Assembly (NCBI GenBank): GCA_021781185.1
Contig: JAJXXI010000432.1
Span: 1 to 5,193 of the forward strand
From: a bacterium
GTDB taxonomy: Bacteria; Verrucomicrobiota; Verrucomicrobiia; Limisphaerales; UBA11358
Length of the DNA: 5,193 nt
Direction: 5' to 3'
Positions 1 to 4,575 of the stretch are shown piece by piece. A program made the position numbers and the translations under genes. The stretch's first letter is position 1. The number at the start of each line of letters is the position of its first letter. Under the pieces are notes generated by a model. The model made no database searches. It was not told the origin of the DNA and saw nothing but the letters and a program-made list of their open reading frames with translations.

Positions 1-675
1 AAAACCCGGTTTGCCCCTGCTCTGGATCAAATGTTTTTCTGGGCGCAGTCGGGTATTCCTTTCCAGACCTATTTTGCCGCCCCACTGCCGGGAGCCAGCA
101 ATCAGCTTTACCAACTGGCCGCCCGGCTGGTTGCGCGGGGAAATCCCTGGCTTGCCACCAATGGGCAGGGCAATTTCCAATGGCAACCCAACCCGCCCGT
201 TCTGATGTGGAATGACGCGTTGATGATCTCGCCCTTTCTCAAACCCGTCGTGGTCAATCAGTCGGATTGGTTGTTGGGCGGATTGTATCCCCTCACTCTC
301 GCCGATGCCAGCCCAACACCGGCATCTCTTGTGCAAGTCCTCTCGCAAACTCCCAATCTGCTCTATTATCAAACCGAACAGACCGCAGTGCGGGTGGACG
401 CCGGTCTGTTCATCACCCAGTTGTTTCGCGTGGTGTTTCACAAGCCTCAATTACCACCGCAAGGTGCGGCCGCCCAGTGGTTGAAACATATTGAGCCGCT
501 GCTGGGCGACAGCACCACGGAAATCACCCGCACCCGTCCGCAAACGCTCTCCTTTGCCCGCCAATCCACCATCGGCTTCACCGCCTTGGAATTGCATCTG
601 TTGGCGGACTGGCTTGAATCCCCACAATTTCCGCACGGCCTGCACACCTTCCTCGCCCCGCCCGACGGCAAATAA
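1..675 (+). CDS. C-terminal part of an unrecognised large protein (5' end outside window)
   Basis: The frame is open from the first base of the window to a TAA at 673-675, giving at least 224 residues; an internal ATG at 31 is unlikely to be the true start because the frame continues upstream. No signal peptide, membrane span or catalytic motif is visible in this part. The sequence is soluble-looking, rich in Pro, Leu, Trp and aromatic residues, with a short motif NLLYYQTE (about residues 117-124 of the visible part) and a C-terminal stretch with TEITRTRP, STIGFTALELHLLADWLES. From memory, similar endings (a YY-W/E-T motif, then an LG-T-TE-T segment, then a GFT-x-E-L-x-x-L-A-x-W-LES tail) occur in long uncharacterised proteins of Verrucomicrobia; that is recall, not a search. 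No function is assigned. High G+C third positions match the RAYT and MazEF genes. No obvious terminator follows. Confidence 0.82.
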   Translation, partial: KTRFAPALDQMFFWAQSGIPFQTYFAAPLPGASNQLYQLAARLVARGNPWLATNGQGNFQWQPNPPVLMWNDALMISPFLKPVVVNQSDWLLGGLYPLTLADASPTPASLVQVLSQTPNLLYYQTEQTAVRVDAGLFITQLFRVVFHKPQLPPQGAAAQWLKHIEPLLGDSTTEITRTRPQTLSFARQSTIGFTALELHLLADWLESPQFPHGLHTFLAPPDGK

Positions 676-736
676 TTCCCAAGGCCCTTCCATGGCCGGC
701 CTTGAAGCGCGGGACGGAGAGCATCTCAACACTGCC

Positions 737-833
737 CTGTAGCGCAGCCGTCCCCGGCTGCGGGTTGCCGTCCAAACCCGCAGGCATGGACGCCCGCGCC
801 ACCTTCTGCCTTCCTTGCAAGAAACGGCTACAG
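737..833 (+). repeat. REP-like two-hairpin element with possible inverted partner
   Basis: GTAG at 739-742 is followed directly by an 8-bp perfect stem, CGCAGCCG (743-750) with loop TCCC and CGGCTGCG (755-762), then GGTT. A second, looser hairpin follows: CGTCCA (769-774) pairing with TGGACG (787-792) around a 12-base loop. The first 28 bases fit the same formula as the elements around the transposase gene at 3726 (GTAGCGCAG, ten variable bases, CTGCGGGTT, identical in framework to the minus-strand copy at 3536-3585). The whole stretch is bracketed by a 7-bp inverted repeat, CTGTAGC (737-743) and GCTACAG (827-833), so a CTAC at 828-831 could be the foot of a decayed partner in the opposite direction; that partner has only a weak stem. 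Non-coding, likely a transposase-mobilised REP-type sequence. Confidence 0.7.
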
Positions 834-861
834 TTTTCAACCTGGAAACCGCAGCTGGGAA

Positions 862-1019
862 GAACCGCGAACCACAGGCACGAAATACGCGAAAACAAAG
901 CCGGGCGACCCCATTGGCCGGCCTCGAACCGCTTCACCCAACCGGTATCACCCAACCGGTAAACACACGCTTTTGCCCAACTCGTTCTCCTTTCGCGTAT
1001 TTCGTGTGTTTCGCGGTTT
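862..1019. repeat. Widely spaced inverted repeat (about 30-base arms)
   Basis: The left arm (862-894) and the right arm (991-1019) are reverse complements over most of their length: AACCGCGAA pairs with TTCGCGGTT, and GAAATACGCGAAA pairs with TTTCGCGTATTTC. The central part of the left arm carries about four extra bases (CCACAGGCAC against ACACAC). The arms flank 96 bases. From general knowledge, sequences of the kind AACCGCGAA-CACACGAAATAC-CGCGAAA recur between genes in verrucomicrobial genomes. No ORF inside is convincing. It may be a non-autonomous mobile or structured element, but no target duplication is evident. Confidence 0.65.
934..961. repeat. Exact tandem duplication of a 14-base unit
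   Basis: TCACCCAACCGGTA occurs twice with no gap (934-947 and 948-961). It lies in the spacer of the 862-1019 inverted repeat. A two-copy tandem suggests replication slippage or a small duplication; no function is implied. Confidence 0.8.
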
Positions 1020-1275
1020 CATCTGCCGAATTTAAGTTGAAAGAGCCTCCTTGGTTTGGAAAATTCATTTGACCTCGATTCCTTTGTCATCCCCGTTGAC
1101 GAATGGCCGCCAGTTTCAGCATTTCCGCTTTTGTGTTTCGACTGGTGACACGCCTGCCCCAAAAAACCAAAAAACCGTCAAAAAAAATGCCAGTCCGCCA
1201 CCGACTCTCAACGATCTGCTGCGACATGGCGGCGCAGCCACCCTGCGGGCCTGGCCGCCCGACACTTGGGTTAAA
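1020..1275. other. Intergenic stretch without a supportable gene
   Basis: Between the inverted repeat and the antitoxin promoter I see no convincing gene. An 84-codon ORF at 1051-1305 has a low-complexity Lys/Pro middle and an unlikely composition. A short hairpin at 1233-1247 (CGCAG, five bases, CTGCG) resembles the REP stem but lacks the GTAG foot. Runs of A at 1163-1188 give a locally A-rich patch. Confidence 0.5.
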
Positions 1276-1306
1276 TTGACTTCTGTTCCAAGAGTGCTTA
1301 AATAAT
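1276..1306 (+). promoter_or_regulatory. Predicted sigma70-type promoter of the Phd-like antitoxin
   Basis: TTGACT (1276-1281) matches a -35 box at five of six bases. A -10 candidate AATAAT (1301-1306, five of six) lies 19 bases downstream; the overlapping TAAATA (1299-1304) gives the ideal 17-base spacing with a poorer match. The antitoxin ATG is at 1310, so transcription would start at or just inside the start codon, implying a leaderless message. No Shine-Dalgarno sequence exists here. Confidence 0.5.
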
Positions 1307-1309
1307 CTC

Positions 1310-1558
1310 ATGACGGCGACATTGCAGCAGGCGCAGGCGGATCTGCTGAAATTGCTGGGGATGGATCAACCCGGGGAAGAGGTGCTCATTACCAGCCAAG
1401 GCCGCCCCGTGGCCAGACTCACCGGACTGCCGTCGGCCGGTGTGGTGCCCAACCGGCAGCTCTGGCTCGCACGCTTGGATGAATTGCGCCACCATCTTGC
1501 CACCGGCAAGACCGGACTCCCCATCGAACAAATGCTCGACGAAGACCGTGGCAACTGA
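1310..1558 (+). CDS. Phd/YefM-like antitoxin of a PIN-toxin pair
   Basis: This 82-residue protein has the usual size and layout of a type II antitoxin. Residues 1-40 form the DNA-binding fold typical of Phd/YefM antitoxins: an N-terminal helix (TATLQQAQADLLKLL), then GEEVLIT (22-28), a turn, and GRPVARL (31-37). The C-terminal part is predicted helical and ends in PIEQMLDEDRGN, the acidic tail that in relatives wraps around a PIN-domain toxin. In the family the antitoxin neutralises the toxin and represses the shared operon. The start at 1310 fits the family N-terminus; the preceding promoter leaves no room for a ribosome binding site. The toxin frame begins four bases after the stop at 1563, the usual operon spacing, but that toxin is broken. 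The antitoxin itself is intact, so it is an orphan antitoxin that may still regulate or protect. Family assignment is strong; the subgroup (VapB-like with Phd fold) is inferred. Confidence 0.85.
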   Translation: MTATLQQAQADLLKLLGMDQPGEEVLITSQGRPVARLTGLPSAGVVPNRQLWLARLDELRHHLATGKTGLPIEQMLDEDRGN

Positions 1559-1562
1559 GCGC

Positions 1563-1708
1563 ATGAGCTGCTGGGACACCTCCACACTCGGCAACTCTAC
1601 CTGCCGGAGACCGACTCCGCAGACTTCGTCCAAAAGGCCGCCGTTGAAGCCGACATTGTAACATTCAAGATCGCGATCCATGAATTACGGCGCGTAGCCT
1701 TGCCCTGA
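1563..1708 (+). pseudogene. PIN-domain (VapC-like) toxin remnant, frameshifted and truncated
   Basis: The reading frame starts at ATG 1563 with MSCWDTSTL, which matches the start of PIN toxins including the first catalytic Asp (residue 5, in WDTS). The frame then loses sense and stops at 1659-1661. A switch to the next frame at about 1593-1595 (GGCAACTC, where relatives usually have a Lys codon, as in VKLYLPE) restores family-like sequence: LYLPETDSADFVQ and, near the end, IAIHELRR, ending at a TGA at 1706-1708. One missing base in the short A run is enough to explain the break. Even when repaired, the product is only about 48 residues against the usual 130-140, so the central and C-terminal acidic residues needed for the ribonuclease site are absent. 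It is therefore a dead toxin with two lesions, frameshift and 3' loss. A sequencing error could explain the frameshift but not the truncation. Confidence 0.75.
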
Positions 1709-1750
1709 AAACTTTTTAAAAAATCAATTTTTTTATTCCATCCCCACCCG

Positions 1751-1778
1751 CCACGGACCACGGACTACTGACTACGGA
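1751..1778. repeat. Four tandem heptamers
   Basis: Four successive 7-base units, CCACGGA, CCACGGA, CTACTGA and CTACGGA, run without gaps and are followed by CT and five T. The consensus is CYACKGA. Short arrays of this kind occur between genes in Verrucomicrobia (general recollection). They lie just beyond the truncated toxin and could mark the edge of the deletion. Confidence 0.7.
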
Positions 1779-1812
1779 CTTTTTAGGTGTTGATTGCAAG
1801 TGGTTTATGCGA

Positions 1813-1840
1813 TTGAATCGCCGCTGGTATGGCCCATAAA
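1813..1840 (+). promoter_or_regulatory. Weak promoter candidate for the secreted-protein gene at 1940
   Basis: TTGAAT (1813-1818) and CATAAA (1835-1840) are spaced by 16 bases, each matching the sigma70 consensus at four of six positions. It would give a leader of roughly 90 bases. A better -35-like TTGACT at 1869-1874 has no good -10 partner. The 1709-1939 interval otherwise holds only the heptamer array and A/T-rich sequence. Confidence 0.25.
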
Positions 1841-1939
1841 AAGCGTTCAAAGAAAAAGTAAAAAATTGTTGACTGGTGACGCTGGCTTTGAGACTGTGTA
1901 ACCACACGCGGTAACAAACAACACTAAAACACTACAAAA

Positions 1940-2563
1940 ATGAAAGCTAAAACACTACTGGTCGCCGCAGCCGCGCTCGCTGCCGCCACCATCTCCTCTC
2001 AGGCGCAGGTCTATTCCCAGAACGTCGTCGGCTATGTGAATGTGGTTTTGCCGGCTGGGCAATATGCGTTGGTTTCCAATCCGTTGGATGATGGGACGAA
2101 TACGACAACTAGTTTGGGACAGGCTTTGGCTAACAAGTCTGTTATTCAGGTGTGGAATGGAACGGGTTTTACTGCTACGAGCAAGGTTGGGGGCGTTTGG
2201 ACTCCTGACCTTTCGATTCCAGTTGGCGCTGGATTCTTTGTGAATTCAAAAACTACAGTCACAAACACGTTTGTTGGCAGTGTGGTTGTCCCGAGTGGTC
2301 AGTCTGTAACAAACGCACTCTCTGCTGGTATTTATGCTCTGGTTGGTAGTGCGGTTCCTTATGCTGGAGATTTAAATGATACAAATGTGAATATTGGTCC
2401 GACATTGGCTAATAAGTCTGTTATTCAGGTTTGGAATGGTAGTGGGTTTGATGCAACAAGCAAGGTTGGTGGGGTTTGGACTCCAAATTTGACGATAGGT
2501 GTTGGTCAGGGATTTTTTGTGCTTCCAAAGACTGCCACAAATTGGGTTCAGGTTGCTCCTTGA
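1940..2563 (+). CDS. Exported protein with an internal duplication (function unknown)
   Basis: A 207-residue protein. Residues 1-22 are a Sec signal peptide: Lys at 2 and 4, an Ala/Leu-rich core, and an SQA site before QVYSQ. The mature protein starts with VYSQNVVGYVNV, a segment I associate with verrucomicrobial exported proteins. The rest is a duplicated module: residues about 40-115 and 130-207 both run G-x-YALV, LANKSVIQVWNG, GF-x-ATSKVGGVWTP, then a Gly-rich GFFV strand. Residues 63-89 and 156-182 are identical at 25 of 27 positions. Gly, Thr, Val and Asn dominate and only the aromatic positions are fixed, so a small beta-rich fold is likely. No Cys, no catalytic motif and no C-terminal anchor are visible, so it may be released or held by partners. 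The ATG follows an A/C-rich leader with no Shine-Dalgarno site. Past the signal peptide the codons become T-ending, unlike most other genes here. A PEP-CTERM gene follows 64 bases later. Confidence 0.85.
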   Translation: MKAKTLLVAAAALAAATISSQAQVYSQNVVGYVNVVLPAGQYALVSNPLDDGTNTTTSLGQALANKSVIQVWNGTGFTATSKVGGVWTPDLSIPVGAGFFVNSKTTVTNTFVGSVVVPSGQSVTNALSAGIYALVGSAVPYAGDLNDTNVNIGPTLANKSVIQVWNGSGFDATSKVGGVWTPNLTIGVGQGFFVLPKTATNWVQVAP

Positions 2564-2627
2564 TTTTCGTAGGATTACATAATACTAAGTTGTTTTTAAA
2601 CTCGAAAATAAATAATAAAACAAAAAT

Positions 2628-3242
2628 ATGAAAAGAAATCTAATTCTGTCCGTGCTTGGTGCCATTGGTCTGGTTGGGGCGGCGGTTTCGTCTCAGGCTC
2701 AAGGTAATATTAAGTTTGACACATATTCGTCCACCGGTTATTATCCTGTTACTTACAGCTCTGCAGCTCAAACTGCTTTGGGTTTGGCAAATGCTGGTGC
2801 TGGAGTTAATGTAAATGTTGAGCTTGGTTATTTTCTTGGGACATATACCACTGGTAGTGTGTTTACTCTAATTCCGAGTTCGACTATTGCTGTAAACGCG
2901 ATTTCTGCTCCGGTTAACGGCGCGGGGGCGAGCTTGACTGGATATATCACGGGATCTGCTGTTCAAATTCCTAATTATGCTTCTGGTCCGATTTCATTTG
3001 AAATCTTGGCTTGGGTTGCATCGGGTAATGGAGCTGGCGGTGGCACTTACGCAACATCTGCATACAATGGTGTCTATATGTGGACCGAGTCTTCAATTCC
3101 AACGGTTCCATCTCCTGCTGGGCTGTTTCAAAACCTGACTGGAAACGCGGTTCTCAACCCAGTTCCGGAGCCCGCCACGCTGGCTTTGGCTGGTTTGGGT
3201 GGTTTCGGCATGTTGATGGCGCTTCGCCGCAAGAAAGCCTAA
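2628..3242 (+). CDS. PEP-CTERM sorted exported protein
   Basis: A 204-residue protein with both ends of a sorting substrate. Residues 1-24 are a Sec signal peptide (MKRNLILSVLGAIGLVG, then SSQA before QGN). The C-terminus carries VPEP at 179-182, a hydrophobic stretch (about 183-199, Ala/Leu/Gly/Met-rich) and a basic end RRKKA, the standard PEP-CTERM layout. In this family an exosortase recognises the PEP motif, cleaves near it and directs the protein to the cell surface or extracellular matrix; no exosortase is in the window. The mature middle (25-178) is rich in Gly, Ala, Ser, Thr, Tyr and Val with few charged residues, a typical beta-rich surface protein of unknown role. The start lies behind an A-rich leader without a Shine-Dalgarno site. 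A CATAAT at 2578-2583 could serve as a -10 box but lacks a good -35, so co-transcription with the gene at 1940 is as likely. A strong terminator follows. Confidence 0.92.
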   Translation: MKRNLILSVLGAIGLVGAAVSSQAQGNIKFDTYSSTGYYPVTYSSAAQTALGLANAGAGVNVNVELGYFLGTYTTGSVFTLIPSSTIAVNAISAPVNGAGASLTGYITGSAVQIPNYASGPISFEILAWVASGNGAGGGTYATSAYNGVYMWTESSIPTVPSPAGLFQNLTGNAVLNPVPEPATLALAGLGGFGMLMALRRKKA

Positions 3243-3264
3243 GCTAAATTTTTAGTTTCTCACC

Positions 3265-3294
3265 AGAGCCGCTCACCCGAGCGGCTCTTTTTTT
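3265..3294 (+). terminator. Rho-independent terminator after the PEP-CTERM gene
   Basis: A perfect 10-bp stem, AGAGCCGCTC (3265-3274) and GAGCGGCTCT (3279-3288), closes a four-base ACCC loop and runs into seven T (3288-3294). It lies 22 bases after the stop codon and ends the transcript of the exported proteins. Confidence 0.93.
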
Positions 3295-3298
3295 GTGT

Positions 3299-3350
3299 GT
3301 AGGGCAGGCTTTCCAGCCTGCCGGTTCCCGCGACTTTCCAGTCGCGAGTT
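3299..3350 (+). repeat. REP-like two-hairpin element, copy A (+)
   Basis: GTAG (3299-3302), then stem GGCAGGCT/AGCCTGCC (3303-3310, 3315-3322) with loop TTCC, then GGTT and a second stem CGCGACT/AGTCGCG (3329-3335, 3340-3346), also with loop TTCC. It differs from copy B (3599-3650) at one base in 52. It begins five bases after the terminator T run. The linker after it (to about 3366) resembles the linker after copy B but is then interrupted. Confidence 0.88.
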
Positions 3351-3380
3351 CTTGGTTCAAACCCGAGATGGAATGGAACA

Positions 3381-3493
3381 GAAGGAAGCAAAGTGAACGA
3401 AGCCAAAGCATTTAACCGCTGACCAGATGAGTGTGTTCATGTCCAAACGCAGGTGTGCCAACCCGTGCCCCCTGCGTTCACTTTGTTGCCTTC
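3381..3493. repeat. Inverted repeat with 19-base arms, unrelated to the REP elements
   Basis: The arm at 3381-3399 and the arm at 3475-3493 are reverse complements at 17 of 19 positions (GAAGG, then CAAAGTGAACG shared). The 75-base spacer has no supportable gene. It lies between copy A and copy D, exactly where the paired REP arrangement is broken, so it probably belongs to a separate insertion. A similar stretch (CTTTGTTGC) recurs at 5181-5189. Confidence 0.65.
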
Positions 3494-3535
3494 GGTAAGC
3501 CGGATTTCGGAATTCGGTTTGAACCACGCCTCGGC

Positions 3536-3585
3536 CACGGAACTGGAAAGTTCCGTGAACCCGCAGACAAGAATGTCTGCGCTAC
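3536..3585 (-). repeat. REP-like two-hairpin element, copy D (-)
   Basis: Read on the minus strand it starts with GTAG (3585-3582), then an 8-bp stem (3562-3569 with 3574-3581, loop TTCT) and a 9-bp stem CACGGAACT/AGTTCCGTG (3536-3544 with 3549-3557, loop TTCC). The framework matches copies A-C but the stem bases differ on both sides. Its GTAG faces that of copy B across 13 bases. Confidence 0.85.
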
Positions 3586-3598
3586 CAACGCAGCGGCC

Positions 3599-3650
3599 GT
3601 AGGGCAGGCTTTCCAGCCTGCCGGTTCGCGCGACTTTCCAGTCGCGAGTT
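3599..3650 (+). repeat. REP-like two-hairpin element, copy B (+)
   Basis: Same structure as copy A: GTAG (3599-3602), stem 3603-3610/3615-3622 with loop TTCC, and stem 3629-3635/3640-3646 with loop TTCC. It is head-to-head with copy D and tail-to-tail with copy E across a 25-base linker, giving a BIME-like pair. Confidence 0.88.
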
Positions 3651-3675
3651 CCTTGGCTTGAAACACGCCGCCGAC

Positions 3676-3725
3676 CACGGAACAGGAAAGTTCCGTGAAC
3701 TCGCCGACAGGAATGTCTGCGCTAC
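3676..3725 (-). repeat. REP-like two-hairpin element, copy E (-)
   Basis: Read on the minus strand: GTAG (3725-3722), a first stem (3702-3709 with 3714-3721, one C-T mismatch, loop TTCC) and a second stem CACGGAAC/GTTCCGTG (3676-3683, 3690-3697) with a six-base loop. It is the same subtype as copy D. Its foot ends at the base before the ATG of the transposase gene, so it also occupies the ribosome-binding region. Confidence 0.85.
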
Positions 3726-4424
3726 ATGGAAATCGGCCTTGCCTTCCACTCCCAATCCCGCCATCAATTCGACGTGCAAAATTCCACGCCGGAATCCACC
3801 CCGAACCGGTTGATTTCCGGTTTGCATTCACGCGGCGGCCTGCCCCATCTCAAACGCGACGGCGGCACATATTTTGTCACCTTCCGGCTGGCCGGCACGC
3901 TGCCAAAGTCGGAGTTGCTCAGGCTCAAGGTGGAACGTGAGAACATCTTGCGGCAGGCACTGATGGCCAAACGTCCGCTGACGTGGGCCGAGCAGAACGA
4001 ATTATTCCACTGGTATGCCTCGAGGGTGGACAAATATCTGGACGCTGGACATGGGGAATGTTGGATGCGGCAACCGGAAATCGCCCGTTTGGTGGCCGAT
4101 GCCATGCAGCATCATCAAGGAATCCGCTTTGAATTAGAACAATGGTGTGTAATGCCCAACCATGTTCATGCCGTCCTCCGGCCGCTGCCTGGCTGGACGT
4201 TGACGCGGATTTTGAAAGGCTGGAAAGGTTATACCGGGCGTGAGGCAAACCGATTGTTGAAGCGGGGCGGCCAGCCGTTTTGGCAGACGGAATCGTATGA
4301 CCATTTGATCCGGGATGAGAATGATTTGCACCGCTGTTGTGAATACATTTTGCTGAATCCGGTCAACGCCGGTTTATGCCAATGCCCTGAAGACTGGCCA
4401 TGGGGCGGAATTTGCCGCCCGTAG
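3726..4424 (+). CDS. REP-associated tyrosine transposase (RAYT, Y1/HUH family)
   Basis: A 232-residue protein of the IS200/IS605-like Y1 transposase family. Key signs: RGGLPHLKRDGGTYFVTFRL (36-55), the usual start of the fold; the HUH metal-binding motif in MPNHVH (His146, His148); the catalytic Tyr191 in TESYDHLIR; and the closing block CCEYILLNPVNAGL (204-217). The helix with WMRQPEIARLV (113-123) is also typical. All catalytic residues are present and the frame is unbroken. RAYTs are single-copy chromosomal enzymes that bind the GTAG-footed REP hairpin and cut and join single-stranded DNA at it; here the REP copies are directly adjacent. ATG 3726 is the most upstream ATG (in-frame stop at 3696), giving a roughly 30-residue leader before the conserved core; TTG codons at 3810 or 3822 are less likely starts. 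There is no Shine-Dalgarno site, because hairpin copy E fills that place. The TAG stop is inside the GTAG of copy C. Confidence 0.93.
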   Translation: MEIGLAFHSQSRHQFDVQNSTPESTPNRLISGLHSRGGLPHLKRDGGTYFVTFRLAGTLPKSELLRLKVERENILRQALMAKRPLTWAEQNELFHWYASRVDKYLDAGHGECWMRQPEIARLVADAMQHHQGIRFELEQWCVMPNHVHAVLRPLPGWTLTRILKGWKGYTGREANRLLKRGGQPFWQTESYDHLIRDENDLHRCCEYILLNPVNAGLCQCPEDWPWGGICRP

Positions 4425-4472
4425 GGCAGGCTTTCGAGCCTGCCAGTTCGCGCGACTTTCCAGTCGCGAGTC
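4421..4472 (+). repeat. REP-like two-hairpin element, copy C (+), followed by a decayed inverted partner
   Basis: GTAG (4421-4424), stem GGCAGGCT/AGCCTGCC (4425-4432, 4437-4444; loop TTCG) and stem CGCGACT/AGTCGCG (4451-4457, 4462-4468; loop TTCC). It overlaps the transposase stop codon. The bases after it (4473-4502) follow the linker seen between copies B and E (TTGAAAC, then CGGAAC) but stop where the inverted copy should begin its stem, so the partner is decayed or lost. Confidence 0.88.
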
Positions 4473-4575
4473 CCTGTTTTGAAACGCCCCAGAACCCGGA
4501 ACTTTTTTGCGCATTTCATTCACTGCGTCGCCCGCCAGGTCGCCATTTCCCTGCTGCTTCCGTCTGGAGACGTCA

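Noticed and set aside
451..955. Minus-strand ORFs of 125-129 codons opposite the first gene and the intergenic repeat
   Set aside because: They are Arg/Cys-rich, run antisense through a better-supported frame and through a palindromic repeat, and show no family signature.
1233..1247. Seventh REP element
   Set aside because: The five-base stem CGCAG/CTGCG resembles the REP outer stem, but there is no GTAG before it and no second hairpin.
1051..1305. 84-codon plus-strand ORF before the antitoxin
   Set aside because: It has no recognisable motif, has low-complexity Lys/Pro content and overlaps the antitoxin promoter. The C-terminal part looks more protein-like but is too short to support.
1298..1681. 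127-codon minus-strand ORF opposite the antitoxin and toxin remnant
   Set aside because: It is a shadow of the antitoxin and PIN frames, which carry clear family motifs on the plus strand.
1718..1734. Terminator after the toxin remnant
   Set aside because: AAAAAAT-CA-ATTTTTT is an inverted repeat with a T run, but the stem is all A-T and the loop too tight for a convincing terminator.
1869..1902. TTGACT as the promoter of the exported-protein gene
   Set aside because: The -35 match is good, but at 17 bases the -10 would be GACTGT (two of six); the better TGTAAC is 22 bases away.
3299..3725. CRISPR array
   Set aside because: The repeats alternate in orientation, are unevenly spaced, have internal double hairpins and lie beside a RAYT gene, all of which fit REP elements and not CRISPR.
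3478..3831. Minus-strand ORFs of 117 and 81 codons in the REP region
   Set aside because: They are translations through the hairpin elements; repeated peptides such as AQTFLSA-SRNFPVPW arise from the repeats themselves and not from a gene.
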